The notes: generated by a model from the letters alone, not told the origin. A DNA stretch of 64,000 bases from Alistipes sp. (GCA_017624955.1 JAGAMA010000012.1:1-64000); one strand, 5' to 3'. Shown: positions 9,465-19,387, numbered from the stretch's first letter. Program-made: numbers and translations.

Positions 9465-12230
9465 TTATGGGATCGTAATTTCGGTTCCTGTGTAACGAAT
9501 GTGGTGGGCTGTTACCCCCTTGGGCGAAATAAGGCGCACGGTCACATCGCGCTCCGTGATCATCCCCTCGAACGACCCTTGGCGCTCGTGCATCGTAAAG
9601 CGCTCATGCGCCTCGTCCCACGACATCGGGATCAGGCTGTAAGCCCCTTGTTCGTAGTCGTAGGTCGTGCCCTCGTCCTCGTAGAGCGAGAAGGAGGCAT
9701 CACGGCCCGTATAGACATGGACGATCAGTTCGCCCTGCGTATCTTGTGCCGTATGCTCGATGGCGGGGCCCATCGGCAGGATTTGACCACCGCGCACATA
9801 GAGCGGCGAGCGCTCGTAGGGGGCGGCAACCATAAGGTGACGACCGCCCTCAACGGGTTGCTCGGTATAGAAATCATACCATAAACCGGCAGGCAGGTAG
9901 AGTTCGCGGCTGCGCGCCTTATAGGTATAGACGGGGCAGACCAGCAGCGCATCGCCACACATAAATTGATCGCCGATGTGCAGCACCTCCTCGTCATCGG
10001 CAAAGTCCATCACAAGGGGGCGCATCAGGGTATAATCCTCCAGCCAGGCGCGCGCGGCAAGCGTATAGATGTAGGGCATCAGCCGATAGCGCAGGCGGTT
10101 GTAGTAGAGCATGCTTTGGTAGGCAGGGTGCGTTTTGGGTGCGATGTGGTAGAGTTCGCGGAAGGGGTACTGCCCGTGCGAGCGGTAGAGGGGAGTGAAA
10201 GCACCCCACTGATGCCAACGGGCATTCAGCTCGCGCCACTCCTCCATCGCCTCCGACCCTTCGGTCGCCTTCTCGAACTTCTTCTGCACCGAGAAGCCGC
10301 CCACATCCTGCGTCCAATAGGGGATGCCCGAGATCGAGAAGTTCAAACCGGCCGAGATCTGCGCCTTCATATCCTCCCAGCAGGTGCCGATATCGCCCGA
10401 CCAGGTGGCCGTCGAGTAGCGTTGCAGGCCGGCAAAGCCCGAGCGGGTCAAAAGGAAGACTCGCTGATTGGGGCGCTCGGTGCGCTGACCCGTGTAGATT
10501 GCCTCGGCATTCATCAGGGCGTAGGTGTTCAGGTAGCGGGTCGAAGAGCCGAGGTAGGTAGGACCCGAAAGGGCCTTGCGATACGCAAGCGAGGCGTTGG
10601 AGAGGATGTCGGGCTCCGAGGCATCCATCCACCAGGCATCGACCCCCAGCGTGAGGTAGTGTTCGCTCATCTGCTGCCAGAAGAGTTTGCGCGCCGCAGG
10701 GTTGTAGGCATCGTAGAACGAACCGATATACCCCCGTCCGATCCAGTCGCGCACGCTATCCGCGACAGCCTGCCGATAGATCGCCCCGATCGCATCCAGC
10801 TCCTTGTAGTGGTCGGTGGTGATGTAGAACTTCGGCCACACGGAGATCATAAAGCGGGCATCGAGGGCGTGGATCGAATCGACCATCTGCTTCGGATCTT
10901 CGAAACGCGCAGGGTCAAACTCGTGGCTACCCCACCGATCCACCTCCCAATGCGACCAATCCATCACGATATTGTCCAGGCCGATTCCGCGACGGCGGTG
11001 CTCGGCCACGGTCGAGACGATCTCCTGCTGGGTCTTGTAGCGCTCGCGGCTCTGCCAGAATCCCATCGCCCACTTGGGCATGATGGGGGCTTTGCCCGTC
11101 AGGGTGCGATAGCCCGAAATCACCTCATCGGCCGTATCGCCCAGCACGACGTAGTAGTCGATCTCGTCGCCCATTTCGCTCCACCACGACATCTTCTGCT
11201 GCTCCTCATAAGGCACGGGCGAAAGCCCCTTCAGCGAGAGATAGGCCACGCCACCATCAGGCTTCCACTCGATGCGGATATGCTTCGTTTCGCCCTCCTT
11301 GAAATCGAGCTCAAACTTCACGCTGTTGGGATTCCAGGCCGTGCGCCAATGCTCCGAGATGACCTCCTCGCCATCGACAAAGAGCTTCGTATAGCCGGCA
11401 TAGTAGAGGATAAAGCGGTGCAAGCCCGCCTCTTTGGCCGTCAGGTCGCCCTCCCAGACGATCTCCGAGCCGTAGAAGTGGGGCAAAAACTCCTCCGGGA
11501 AGGCCTTGACCTTCTCCAGATCGGCATAGTCGAGGCGCTGCTCGGTGCGCTCCACAACCAGCCCTTTGCGGGAGGTGTAGGTAGCCTTCAACCCCTCGCT
11601 TTCGAACAGCTCGTCGAGCTGCGCATAGTCGCGCGGATCGCCCCAGCGCGTGAGCGAGTAGTTATCCCACAAAAGACCGTAGCCGCGTGTCGATACGATG
11701 AAAGGTACCGATACTTTGGTGTTGTATTGGTAGAGCGTTTCGTTCTTGCCTTTGTAGTTAAACTCGTCGCTCTGGTGCTGACCCAGGCCGTAGAAGGCCT
11801 CCTCGTCGGGCGAGTGGAACACCTGGCGCACCGTATAGCCGCGATCGCCCTCGACCTCAATGGGCGAGAACTCACGGCGATCCTCCTCGAGCAGCACATC
11901 GCCTTCGGCATCGAAGAAGGCAACACGACCCGTTTCGCGGTCGATCATAAGCTGCATGGCCGAGGTCACGATACGCACCTGCGCCGAGTCGGTCTCCTCC
12001 ACCCTGAAGTCGGGCACCTCGTCATGGGGCAATACGGCTAACGATTCGCGCTCGGAAAAGCGGTTGTCGCAGGTGGCCGTCACACGGGCAATCGTCGGCG
12101 TAACAACCTCTACGCGCACCCGAACGCCCTCGTCGGTTTTAACCACCACCCCACGCTCGGTCTGCCTGACATCCGTAGAGCAGGCGACCAGTGCCAACAT
12201 CAAAAGTAGGAGGCAAAAAAGTCTTTTCAT
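9465..12230 (-). CDS. GH31 glycosidase with PA14 insert (alpha-xylosidase-like)
   Basis: 921 aa from the ATG that gives a lipoprotein signal (MKRLFCLLLLMLALVACS, Cys17) and lies 23 bp below a promoter; an upstream in-frame ATG at 12365 is before that promoter. The N-terminal beta-sandwich runs to ~220. A PA14 domain occupies about 222-340 (LHRFILYYAGYTKLFVDGEE). The GH31 barrel carries WAMGFWQSRERY near 388 and WWMDASEPD with nucleophile Asp536. A PA14 insert at this site is characteristic of Bacteroides xyloglucan alpha-xylosidases (established knowledge), so alpha-xylosidase is favoured over alpha-glucosidase. GH3 follows in the same operon. Confidence 0.88.
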   Translation of the reverse strand: MKRLFCLLLLMLALVACSTDVRQTERGVVVKTDEGVRVRVEVVTPTIARVTATCDNRFSERESLAVLPHDEVPDFRVEETDSAQVRIVTSAMQLMIDRETGRVAFFDAEGDVLLEEDRREFSPIEVEGDRGYTVRQVFHSPDEEAFYGLGQHQSDEFNYKGKNETLYQYNTKVSVPFIVSTRGYGLLWDNYSLTRWGDPRDYAQLDELFESEGLKATYTSRKGLVVERTEQRLDYADLEKVKAFPEEFLPHFYGSEIVWEGDLTAKEAGLHRFILYYAGYTKLFVDGEEVISEHWRTAWNPNSVKFELDFKEGETKHIRIEWKPDGGVAYLSLKGLSPVPYEEQQKMSWWSEMGDEIDYYVVLGDTADEVISGYRTLTGKAPIMPKWAMGFWQSRERYKTQQEIVSTVAEHRRRGIGLDNIVMDWSHWEVDRWGSHEFDPARFEDPKQMVDSIHALDARFMISVWPKFYITTDHYKELDAIGAIYRQAVADSVRDWIGRGYIGSFYDAYNPAARKLFWQQMSEHYLTLGVDAWWMDASEPDILSNASLAYRKALSGPTYLGSSTRYLNTYALMNAEAIYTGQRTERPNQRVFLLTRSGFAGLQRYSTATWSGDIGTCWEDMKAQISAGLNFSISGIPYWTQDVGGFSVQKKFEKATEGSEAMEEWRELNARWHQWGAFTPLYRSHGQYPFRELYHIAPKTHPAYQSMLYYNRLRYRLMPYIYTLAARAWLEDYTLMRPLVMDFADDEEVLHIGDQFMCGDALLVCPVYTYKARSRELYLPAGLWYDFYTEQPVEGGRHLMVAAPYERSPLYVRGGQILPMGPAIEHTAQDTQGELIVHVYTGRDASFSLYEDEGTTYDYEQGAYSLIPMSWDEAHERFTMHERQGSFEGMITERDVTVRLISPKGVTAHHIRYTGTEITIP

Positions 12231-12253
12231 CGCTATTTTGTTTTGGATAAGAA

Positions 12254-12261
12254 CAAAGATA
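12254..12261 (-). promoter_or_regulatory. -7 box for GH31-GH3 operon
   Basis: TATCTTTG on the minus strand, 23 bp upstream of the GH31 start codon, with a weak TTTC at the -33 distance. Confidence 0.65.
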
Positions 12262-12316
12262 ACAAATTTTCGACAAGATAGAAAACGGAGCGTATGAAAG
12301 TGTACGGAAAAGGAAA

Positions 12317-12345
12317 GGGTTGTCCGACACGATGTTGGACAACCC
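12317..12345 (-). terminator. terminator after M49 peptidase gene
   Basis: GGGTTGTCC and GGACAACCC form a 9-bp stem with an 11-nt loop. In the minus-strand transcript it is followed by TTTCCTTTTCC. It separates the M49 gene from the GH31 promoter. Confidence 0.7.
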
Positions 12346-12374
12346 CATTTTTCTCTGTATAACAAGCGTGAATT

Positions 12375-14399
12375 TTAGTTCTTGTTGGGCAGGAACGAGT
12401 AGTTCTTGGCGTAGTGGAGCATCTGCTCGGTGTAGTTGGCCGGGTAGGAGATCTTCACATCAACCACCTTGTCGCCCTCCGCTACCAGCTCATACTCGGG
12501 ATTCACGAAGCCACCGTAAGGCTCGATGTTGAGCGCCTTGTAACGCGCCAGCACCTCGGCATGCAGCTCGGGATCCACCTTCACGGCATACTGCTCAACC
12601 AACGCCTTGCCGGCCTCGAAGTCGCCCTCGGACTTGATGCGCTGAATCTCCCACAGCATCTTGCCGAACAGCTCGCGGAGCTTCTCGAAGTCGTTCACAA
12701 CGATATAGCGCTTGTCGTTCTCCACGACCCACTCAATGACATTTTCGGCCTTGCCCTGCTCGTAGCACCACTCGGCAATGAGCTTGCGGTTACGCATGTG
12801 CGACTCCTCGACATCCTTGCCCGGCTCGATGCGCGAAAGCTGCGTCATCATACCGTTCATGATGTAGTCGGCATAGGCCGCCTTGGCCACCTCAAACGAG
12901 GGGACAAGACCCAGCTCCACCATCTTCTCGTCGCCGATGTAGTAGAGACCGAAGAGGTCGGCACGCGTCTCCTCCAAGGTCGAAGAGTAGCTACCGAGGG
13001 CCGTGGGGCTGACACCCTCCTTCAGACGGCCCGAACCGTGACCCAGGCACTCGTGCAGGTCGGTATGCAGGTCGTCGGCCAGCTTGCCGAACTCCTTCAT
13101 GCGCTGACGATCCTCCTCGCGCAGCACGAACTCCTCCGTAAAGCCGTTACCCTGGGCTGCCTTGTCGTAGGCATAGGTAATGTTGTCGATCGTCACCGAC
13201 TTCGAACCGTAGTCGCGGCGAATCCAGTCGGCATTCGGCAGGTTGATACCGATCGGCGTTGCGGGGAAGCAGTCGCCACCGAGCATGGCCACCGTAATCA
13301 CCTTGGCCGATACGCCCTTTACCTCGGGCTTGCGATAAACGGGGTTGATGGGCGAATGGTCCTCAAACCACTGCGCATTGGCCGAGATAACCTCCGTGCG
13401 GTGGCAGGCCTCCGTATCCTTGAAGTTTACGATCGACTCCCACGAAGCCTTGCGACCCAGGGCATCGCCGTAATCCTCGATAAAGCCGTTCACGAAATCG
13501 ACATGCGACTCCGTATCGGCCACCCACGCGATGTTGTAGGCATCGAAGAGCTTCAGATCGCCCGTCTTGTAGTAGTCGATGAGGTGACGGATCGTCTGCT
13601 TCTGCGGCTCTACGGCTACCGCCTCGGCCTTCTCCAGCCAATAAACGATCTGCTTGATCGCCTCGCCATACATACCCTCGGCGTACCAGGTGCGCTCAAC
13701 GATCTGACCCTTGTCGTTCTTCGTGAGCTGCGAGTTCAGACCATACGACACGGGCTGCGGATTGCCCTTATCGGCAGCGGCCATCTTGGCATAGAAGGCC
13801 TCGGCCTCGGCCTGCGTCACACCGGCGTAGTAGTTCGACGACGAGGTCAGCAGCAGATCCTCGCCCGCCTTCTGGTTCAATTTCGTCGGGTAGAGCGTCG
13901 GATCGAAAATCGCACGGCACACCGCCTCGCGCCACTCGTTCAGCTCGCCAAACTTCGCATCGCCCACCTGCTCGATCACAGACAGCAGGTACTCCTCCGA
14001 GAACTCGGGCTTGAACTTGTCGTTCGAGTAGTGGTGGTGGATACCGTTGGCAAACCACACCTTCTTGAGGTACTTCTCGAGGGCCTTCCACTCGGCCGTC
14101 GTGCGGTCACCCGTATAGTTCAGATAGATCGTCTCCAGCGTGCGGCGCACGGGGAGGTTGATGGCGCAGTTCTGGTCGAAAAGGATATCACGACCACACT
14201 TGGCTGCCTCCTGCAGGTAGTAGATCAACTCCTTCTGCTCGAGGGGGAGCTCCTCGAAGGCGGGAACCTCGTAACGGATCACCTTAATATCGTCGAAACG
14301 ATCCACAATCCAGGGCGTTTCAGCCTCGGTCGGGGCATTGCAGGCCGACATGGCCAGCGTCAAAAAAGGCACGGATGCCATAAGAATCTTGTTTTTCAT
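12375..14399 (-). CDS. M49 family dipeptidyl-peptidase III
   Basis: 674 aa from the ATG giving a lipoprotein leader (LAMSAC, Cys20); a further upstream in-frame ATG at 14426 overlaps the promoter box. Zinc site: HECLGH (449-454) is the M49 HExxGH signature, and EETRAD (476-481) supplies the third ligand. It releases dipeptides from peptide N-termini; the lipoprotein signal places it in the envelope, unlike the cytosolic eukaryotic enzymes. It is monocistronic, with its own promoter and terminator. Confidence 0.93.
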   Translation of the reverse strand: MKNKILMASVPFLTLAMSACNAPTEAETPWIVDRFDDIKVIRYEVPAFEELPLEQKELIYYLQEAAKCGRDILFDQNCAINLPVRRTLETIYLNYTGDRTTAEWKALEKYLKKVWFANGIHHHYSNDKFKPEFSEEYLLSVIEQVGDAKFGELNEWREAVCRAIFDPTLYPTKLNQKAGEDLLLTSSSNYYAGVTQAEAEAFYAKMAAADKGNPQPVSYGLNSQLTKNDKGQIVERTWYAEGMYGEAIKQIVYWLEKAEAVAVEPQKQTIRHLIDYYKTGDLKLFDAYNIAWVADTESHVDFVNGFIEDYGDALGRKASWESIVNFKDTEACHRTEVISANAQWFEDHSPINPVYRKPEVKGVSAKVITVAMLGGDCFPATPIGINLPNADWIRRDYGSKSVTIDNITYAYDKAAQGNGFTEEFVLREEDRQRMKEFGKLADDLHTDLHECLGHGSGRLKEGVSPTALGSYSSTLEETRADLFGLYYIGDEKMVELGLVPSFEVAKAAYADYIMNGMMTQLSRIEPGKDVEESHMRNRKLIAEWCYEQGKAENVIEWVVENDKRYIVVNDFEKLRELFGKMLWEIQRIKSEGDFEAGKALVEQYAVKVDPELHAEVLARYKALNIEPYGGFVNPEYELVAEGDKVVDVKISYPANYTEQMLHYAKNYSFLPNKN

Positions 14400-14425
14400 G
14401 GTGAATAGCACTAAATTTCTTGCCA

Positions 14426-14433
14426 CAAAGATA
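14426..14433 (-). promoter_or_regulatory. -7 box for M49 peptidase
   Basis: TATCTTTG on the minus strand, 26 bp from the chosen start codon. Confidence 0.6.
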
Positions 14434-14487
14434 GGTAAAAGGGATGAAAAATCGCCCTTTTCATTTCTCTTTCTCGATAATTGTTTC

Positions 14488-14495
14488 TACTTTTG
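14488..14495 (+). promoter_or_regulatory. -7 box for panC-panD
   Basis: TACTTTTG, 28 bp before the panC ATG; it is divergent from the M49 promoter. Confidence 0.6.
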
Positions 14496-14523
14496 CGACG
14501 ATTAACCTACCCATCAAAACAGG

Positions 14524-15360
14524 ATGAAAGTAGTAACTACGGTAAAAGCACTCCGCGAAGCTTTGGCGGAGGTAAACCCCGCAGGGGTTGGTTTCGTGCC
14601 GACCATGGGGGCTCTGCATGCCGGCCACCGCTCCCTCGTAGAGCGTGCCCGCAAGGAGAACGAGACGGTCGTGGTGAGCGTCTTTGTCAATCCCACGCAG
14701 TTCAACGATAAGGGTGACCTGAAGCGTTACCCCCGTACGCCCGAGGCCGATGCGGCCCTGCTGGAGGCGGCCGGTGCCGACCTGGTGCTGATGCCCTCGG
14801 TCGAGGAGATCTATCCCGAGCCCGACACCCGTCAATTCGACTTTGGCGAGGTGGACAAGGTGATGGAGGGTGCTACGCGTCCGGGCCACTTCAACGGGGT
14901 TGCACAGGTCGTAAGCCGTCTGTTCAACATAGTACAGCCCGCCCGTGCCTACTTTGGCGAGAAGGATTTCCAGCAGATTGCCGTCATCAAGGCGATGGTG
15001 AAGCAGCTGGGGCTCACGGTCGAGATTGTCGAGTGCCCGATTATCCGCGCCGAGGATGGGTTGGCCCTCTCGTCGCGTAACGCGCTCTTAACGCCGGAGC
15101 ACCGCGCCATAGCCCCTGCGATCTACCGCACGCTGCAGGCCGCTGTCGAGAAGTCGCACACGATGACCCCCACGGAGCTGAAAACCTGGGTCGAGGAGGC
15201 GATCAACCGCACGGAGCTTCTGAAGACGATCTACTACCAGTCGGTCGATGCGCTGACGATGCAGGAGGTCGAGGCGTGGAGCGATGCGGAGCGCATCCAG
15301 GGTTGCATCGCCGTACAGGCGGGCGAAATTCGTCTGATTGATAACATTCGTATTCGATAA
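14524..15360 (+). CDS. panC: pantothenate synthetase
   Basis: 278 aa, full length. It condenses pantoate and beta-alanine with ATP, via pantoyl-adenylate, to pantothenate. The nucleotidyltransferase HIGH-type motif is HAGH (32-35) within [35 protein letters not shown] and the second ATP motif ALSSRN follow. panD, which supplies beta-alanine, starts 2 bp after the stop, so the two steps are encoded in one transcript. Confidence 0.97.
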   Translation: MKVVTTVKALREALAEVNPAGVGFVPTMGALHAGHRSLVERARKENETVVVSVFVNPTQFNDKGDLKRYPRTPEADAALLEAAGADLVLMPSVEEIYPEPDTRQFDFGEVDKVMEGATRPGHFNGVAQVVSRLFNIVQPARAYFGEKDFQQIAVIKAMVKQLGLTVEIVECPIIRAEDGLALSSRNALLTPEHRAIAPAIYRTLQAAVEKSHTMTPTELKTWVEEAINRTELLKTIYYQSVDALTMQEVEAWSDAERIQGCIAVQAGEIRLIDNIRIR

Positions 15361-15362
15361 CC

Positions 15363-15722
15363 ATGAAATTCCAGATTGAAGTCATCAAATCGAAGATCCA
15401 CCGCGTCACGGTTACGCAGGCGAATCTGAACTATGTAGGCAGCATCACGATCGACGAGAAGCTGATGCAGGCCGCCAACATCATCGAGGGCGAGAAGGTC
15501 CAGATTCTGGACATCAACAACGGCGAGCGCTTCGAAACGTATGTGATCAAGGGGGCTGCCGATAGCGGTTGCATCTGCCTCAACGGCGCAGCCGCCCGCA
15601 AGGTGCAGGTGGGAGATATCATCATCATCGCCTCTTATGCCCTGATGGATTTCGAGGATGCCAAGGAGTTCAAGCCGTGGATCATCTTCCCCGAAACGGA
15701 GACGAATAAGTTGATCGGATAA
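15363..15722 (+). CDS. panD: aspartate 1-decarboxylase (pyruvoyl type)
   Basis: 119 aa. It makes beta-alanine from aspartate. The proenzyme self-cleaves between Gly26 and Ser27 in YVGSITID, with Ser27 becoming the pyruvoyl cofactor. Lys9 (VIKSKIH) and Tyr58-type residues around the active site are present, as are NGAAAR and DIIIIASY. Second gene of panC-panD, with a strong terminator 28 bp downstream. Confidence 0.97.
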   Translation: MKFQIEVIKSKIHRVTVTQANLNYVGSITIDEKLMQAANIIEGEKVQILDINNGERFETYVIKGAADSGCICLNGAAARKVQVGDIIIIASYALMDFEDAKEFKPWIIFPETETNKLIG

Positions 15723-15750
15723 GCGATCCGTTGCAATTCAAAAGTAAAAA

Positions 15751-15773
15751 AAGAGGAGCTTGCAGCTCCTCTT
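15751..15773 (+). terminator. terminator after panD
   Basis: AAGAGGAGCT and AGCTCCTCTT form a 10-bp stem with a 3-nt loop and a run of six T. Confidence 0.85.
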
Positions 15774-15794
15774 TTTTGTTCCTTGGGCATCTTC

Positions 15795-15866
15795 CTATAA
15801 GACCTATGAGGCCTATGAGTTGTAATCAAAATCTCATAGCCCCCATAAGTCCCATAGGTCTTATAG
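15795..15866. repeat. nested inverted repeat built from 9-bp units
   Basis: CTATAAGACCTATG (15795-15808) is the exact reverse complement of 15853-15866. Inside it, CTATGAG (15813-15819) pairs with CTCATAG (15833-15839). Each arm is itself a degenerate 9-bp tandem repeat. It lies between the convergent panD and M16 genes, after panD's own terminator. Confidence 0.75.
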
Positions 15867-15881
15867 CCCCTTTCGGTTATT

Positions 15882-18782
15882 CTAATAGCCGAAAATCTCC
15901 TCCTGCGTGACGGTGCGAACCGGACCGAGCGTGCGCAAGAAGTTCATATCCAGATCCTTGATATCGCCCAGGATACCATAAATATAGGTACGGTCCTTAA
16001 CCCACTTCTCCTGCGTGGCCTTCACATCCTGCAGGGTCATCGTCGGCAGCTGCTCGTAGAGTGCCTGATCAGGATTGGCCGTTGCGCCCAAATCCTCCAT
16101 GAAGATAGCCGTCCACAGCTGCTGCTCCTTCACAATGCGCTGCGTGCGGATACGCTCCATCAGGGCCTTCTTGGCCACCTCGAAAGCGGCCTCCGACTCA
16201 GGCATCTCGTTGATAATCTCATCGAAAGCCTCAACAGCCTGCTGCATCTTATCGTTCTGCGTAGCGATGAAGGCCGTGAAGGTATAGGGGAAATGCTTGT
16301 ACGAAGGCATCGGCATATAAGCTTGTGCCGAATAGGCCAGACCACGCGCCTCTCGCATCTCCTGGAAGACGATGGCATTCATACCACCACCGAAATACTC
16401 GTTGTAGAGGTTGAGTGCGGGATAGAACTGCGCATCATACTGCTCACCACGGTTCGAGAACTGGTAGTAGTAAATCTGCTTGGCGTTGTACTGCGCCAAC
16501 ACCACCTCGCTCTTCGGGGTTTGCTGCGGAATGGCAACCTCCAGCGTCAGCTCCTTGCGCTCCTCGGCTACCTTGTGATACTGCTCCAAAGCCGCCTTCA
16601 ACTCGGCCTGCGACAGCGGTCCGTAGTAGAGAATGCGGTGGTCGCAAGCAGCCCACTGCTGCACGGCATCAATCAGTTCCTTCGATTCGAGGGCCATCAG
16701 CGCTGCGTTCGAGAGCGTGGTACGCTTTACATAGTCAGCACCGTAGTTGATGTAGCGACGCAGTGCCGAGAAGTTCGACGACTGATTGTGCTTTGCGTTA
16801 GCGCGCTGCTTGAGGGTCATCATCTTCACATTCTGCAAAATAGCCTCATTCTCAACAGGCGAAGCCACCTGCTCCTCGTACAGCTCCATGACCTTCGTCA
16901 TGTGCTCCGAAAGACCCGACAGCGTGGCCTGGCTACGGCTGCCTGCAACCGAAAGACGGAACGAACCGGCAATGTTATAAAGCTCGGTGGCCATCTCCTC
17001 GGCCGTGCGCTCCGACGTACCAAGGTAGTCGAGGTATTGGAAAGCCAGGTTGAGCGAAGGATTGGCCTCGGCATTCGTCTCGTAGAGGTAGGTCAGGCGG
17101 AAGAGATCGGTCGTCGTGTTCTGCTTGTAGAGTACCTCCAGGCCATTCTCGGTCGTGAAGCGCTCCACATCGCTCTTCGGGTCGAAGAACTTCGGCTCGA
17201 TGGGCTTTACCACCGAGTTCTGAACCTCCGTAAGGAAGGCGCTCTGCTTGTCGCGGTTCGTCACAATCGGCGTGATCTGGGGCTTCGAAATCTTCTGCTC
17301 GTTGGGGTCGATGCCCTGGCGCTTATAGACAACGGCGTAGTTCTCGGCACCCAGCTTCTCGGCAGCCCAGGCAACCACCTGCTCCTTCGTAATCTTCGAG
17401 AGGCGATCGACCGTGCCAACCACATTGGCCCACTCCTCGCCATTAACAAAGGCCTCGACAAACATATCGGCACGACCCTCGTTCGAGTCCATTACCTGCA
17501 TCATCTGCGCCTTGAGGTTGTTAATCGAGGCCTCCAAGAGGCTCTCATCCCACTCGCCCTTGCGCAGCTTCTCCATCTCGACCAACATCAAATCACGCAC
17601 CTCCTCGAGCGACTGGCCCTGCTTCGGGCGGCCCTGCATGATCATCATGCCATAGTCGGGGCGCATGCTCTCGCCGGCAAAGACACCGAGGGTCTTCTGC
17701 TGCTGGTTGATGTTCAGATCCACCAGACCCGCCTTGCGGTTCGAGAGGATCGACCCTGCTACGGCTGCCAGGTCGGCATCCTCGCTCGTCGAGCCACCCA
17801 GGCGCCAAGCCACGGTTACATTCTCGGCCTCGGGGCCAAAGACCTCACGCACGATGGGCGCGGTGATCTCCTGCTCGGGCTCAAACTGCAGCTTCGGCAA
17901 CACGGGGTTGGGCTGCAACTGACCGAAGTACTTATCAATCGTGGCGATCATCTCCTCGGGATCGAAGTCACCCGAGAGGCAGATGGCCATGTTGTTGGGC
18001 ACATAGTAGGTCTTGTGGTAGTTCTTCACATTGGTAATCGAGGGGTTCTTCAGGTGCTCCTGCGAACCCAGCACCGTCTGCTTACCGTAGGGGTGGTTCG
18101 GGTAGAGGGTGGCATCAATCCCCTCCCACACCTTGCGCGAATCCTGCGTGAGGGACATGTTCTTCTCCTCGTAGATCGTCTCCAGCTCGGTGTGGAAACC
18201 GCGAATCACGGGGTTCATGAAGCGGTCAGCCTCGATGCGTGCCCAATTCTCGACCTGGTTCGAGGGGATGTTCTCGATGTAGCAGGTCACATCCTGCGAG
18301 GTGTAGGCATTCGTGCCCGTAGCACCGATGGCCGACATGAGCTTGTCATACTCGTTGGGGATGGCGATCTTCGAGGCCTCGTAGCTCACCGAGTCGATCA
18401 CACGGTAGATCGCCTTGCGCTCGGCCTCATCCTCGGTCTGGCGATAGAGCTCGAAGAGGCGCTCGATCTCATCCAGGAGAGGCTTCTCGGCCTCATAGTC
18501 CTGCGTACCGAACGAGGGGGTGCCCTTGAACATCAGGTGCTCAAAGTAGTGTGCCAAACCGGTCGTCTCGGCGGGGTCGTTCTTACCACCCACGCGCACG
18601 GCGATATAGGTTTGGATGCTCGGCATCTCATCATTGACGGCCATATAGACCTTCAGTCCGTTGTCGAGCGTGTAGATGCGCGTCCCCATCGGGTCGCCCT
18701 TGACGCTCTCGTACTTGTAGTTGCTACAAGCGGTGGCAAAGATCGCTGCGAAAATCACCACCAGGGTCAGTATTCGTTTCAT
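15882..18782 (-). CDS. M16 family zinc metallopeptidase (pitrilysin-like lipoprotein)
   Basis: 966 aa, the fused two-half form. Lipoprotein leader IFATAC (Cys19). The inverted zinc motif HYFEH is at residues 78-82, with the downstream Glu of the family in ETIYEEKNM near 155. The first M16 and M16_C halves reach about residue 500; the second, inactive half follows (NGLEVLYKQN near 565). It degrades oligopeptides in the envelope. The final residues TQEEIFGY end just before the inverted repeat at 15795-15866. Confidence 0.92.
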   Translation of the reverse strand: MKRILTLVVIFAAIFATACSNYKYESVKGDPMGTRIYTLDNGLKVYMAVNDEMPSIQTYIAVRVGGKNDPAETTGLAHYFEHLMFKGTPSFGTQDYEAEKPLLDEIERLFELYRQTEDEAERKAIYRVIDSVSYEASKIAIPNEYDKLMSAIGATGTNAYTSQDVTCYIENIPSNQVENWARIEADRFMNPVIRGFHTELETIYEEKNMSLTQDSRKVWEGIDATLYPNHPYGKQTVLGSQEHLKNPSITNVKNYHKTYYVPNNMAICLSGDFDPEEMIATIDKYFGQLQPNPVLPKLQFEPEQEITAPIVREVFGPEAENVTVAWRLGGSTSEDADLAAVAGSILSNRKAGLVDLNINQQQKTLGVFAGESMRPDYGMMIMQGRPKQGQSLEEVRDLMLVEMEKLRKGEWDESLLEASINNLKAQMMQVMDSNEGRADMFVEAFVNGEEWANVVGTVDRLSKITKEQVVAWAAEKLGAENYAVVYKRQGIDPNEQKISKPQITPIVTNRDKQSAFLTEVQNSVVKPIEPKFFDPKSDVERFTTENGLEVLYKQNTTTDLFRLTYLYETNAEANPSLNLAFQYLDYLGTSERTAEEMATELYNIAGSFRLSVAGSRSQATLSGLSEHMTKVMELYEEQVASPVENEAILQNVKMMTLKQRANAKHNQSSNFSALRRYINYGADYVKRTTLSNAALMALESKELIDAVQQWAACDHRILYYGPLSQAELKAALEQYHKVAEERKELTLEVAIPQQTPKSEVVLAQYNAKQIYYYQFSNRGEQYDAQFYPALNLYNEYFGGGMNAIVFQEMREARGLAYSAQAYMPMPSYKHFPYTFTAFIATQNDKMQQAVEAFDEIINEMPESEAAFEVAKKALMERIRTQRIVKEQQLWTAIFMEDLGATANPDQALYEQLPTMTLQDVKATQEKWVKDRTYIYGILGDIKDLDMNFLRTLGPVRTVTQEEIFGY

Positions 18783-18811
18783 CTTATTTATATATGTATT
18801 GGTTTCTTCGA

Positions 18812-19324
18812 TTAAAAGAGCGCAACGACGGCATCCCGAATCGGGGCCCAGCAGGCAGCAATCACGACAGCCGTCATCCAGAAGGCGACGATGAGCTTGA
18901 TGCCCGTGCCGACGATGAACGCCAGGAACGAGCCAAAGCCACTCTTGAGGGCCTGCTCGGGGCTACCCGTCTTGCGGCTCATCTCACCCAGCACGGCGCC
19001 AAAGAAGGGGCCGAGGATCACGCCAAAGGGCGGGAAGAGGAACAAACCGGCAAAGACACCGATCGTGGCACCCCACTCGCCCGCCTTCGAGCCGCCGAAT
19101 TTGCGGGTCATCCAGGCCGGCAGCACGAAGTCGGCCAACGAGACGATACCTACGACTACCAACCAAATGATGAGCGACGTGGTGTCGATCTCGGCATAGG
19201 AGGTAAAGTAGAGGCAGACGAGGGCGATGTAGTTCAACAAGATGCCCGGCAAGACAGGCACAATGCAGCCGATGATGCCCACCAGCGACAAGAAAAAGGC
19301 AATGATTGCCAACGCAATATCCAT
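18812..19324 (-). CDS. DUF456 family membrane protein
   Basis: 170 aa, with about four to five hydrophobic segments. The DUF456 signature is clear: GCIVPVLPGILLNY near residue 18, a glycine-rich FPPFGVILGPFFGAVLGE near 97-114, and a closing hydrophobic helix. Inner-membrane protein of unknown function. It lies 29 bp upstream of the M16 gene on the same strand, so they may be cotranscribed from the promoter at 19357. Confidence 0.85.
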   Translation of the reverse strand: MDIALAIIAFFLSLVGIIGCIVPVLPGILLNYIALVCLYFTSYAEIDTTSLIIWLVVVGIVSLADFVLPAWMTRKFGGSKAGEWGATIGVFAGLFLFPPFGVILGPFFGAVLGEMSRKTGSPEQALKSGFGSFLAFIVGTGIKLIVAFWMTAVVIAACWAPIRDAVVALF

Positions 19325-19356
19325 AGTAAATCGGGGTTTACAAAGTTTCTTGATTG

Positions 19357-19387
19357 CAAAGATACCGTAATGGAATTAAAAACGAAA
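19357..19387 (-). promoter_or_regulatory. promoter for DUF456 gene
   Basis: TATCTTTG (19357-19364) on the minus strand, with TTTC at 19384-19387 and a 19-bp spacer. Confidence 0.65.

Noticed and set aside
7056-9884. A 942-codon open frame on the plus strand opposite the GH3 gene
   Set aside because: It is antisense to a complete GH3 gene with all catalytic motifs, has no family motifs, and such long antisense frames are common in GC-rich sequence with this codon use. The same applies to the long opposite-strand frames over lpxK, GH31, M49, M16 and others.
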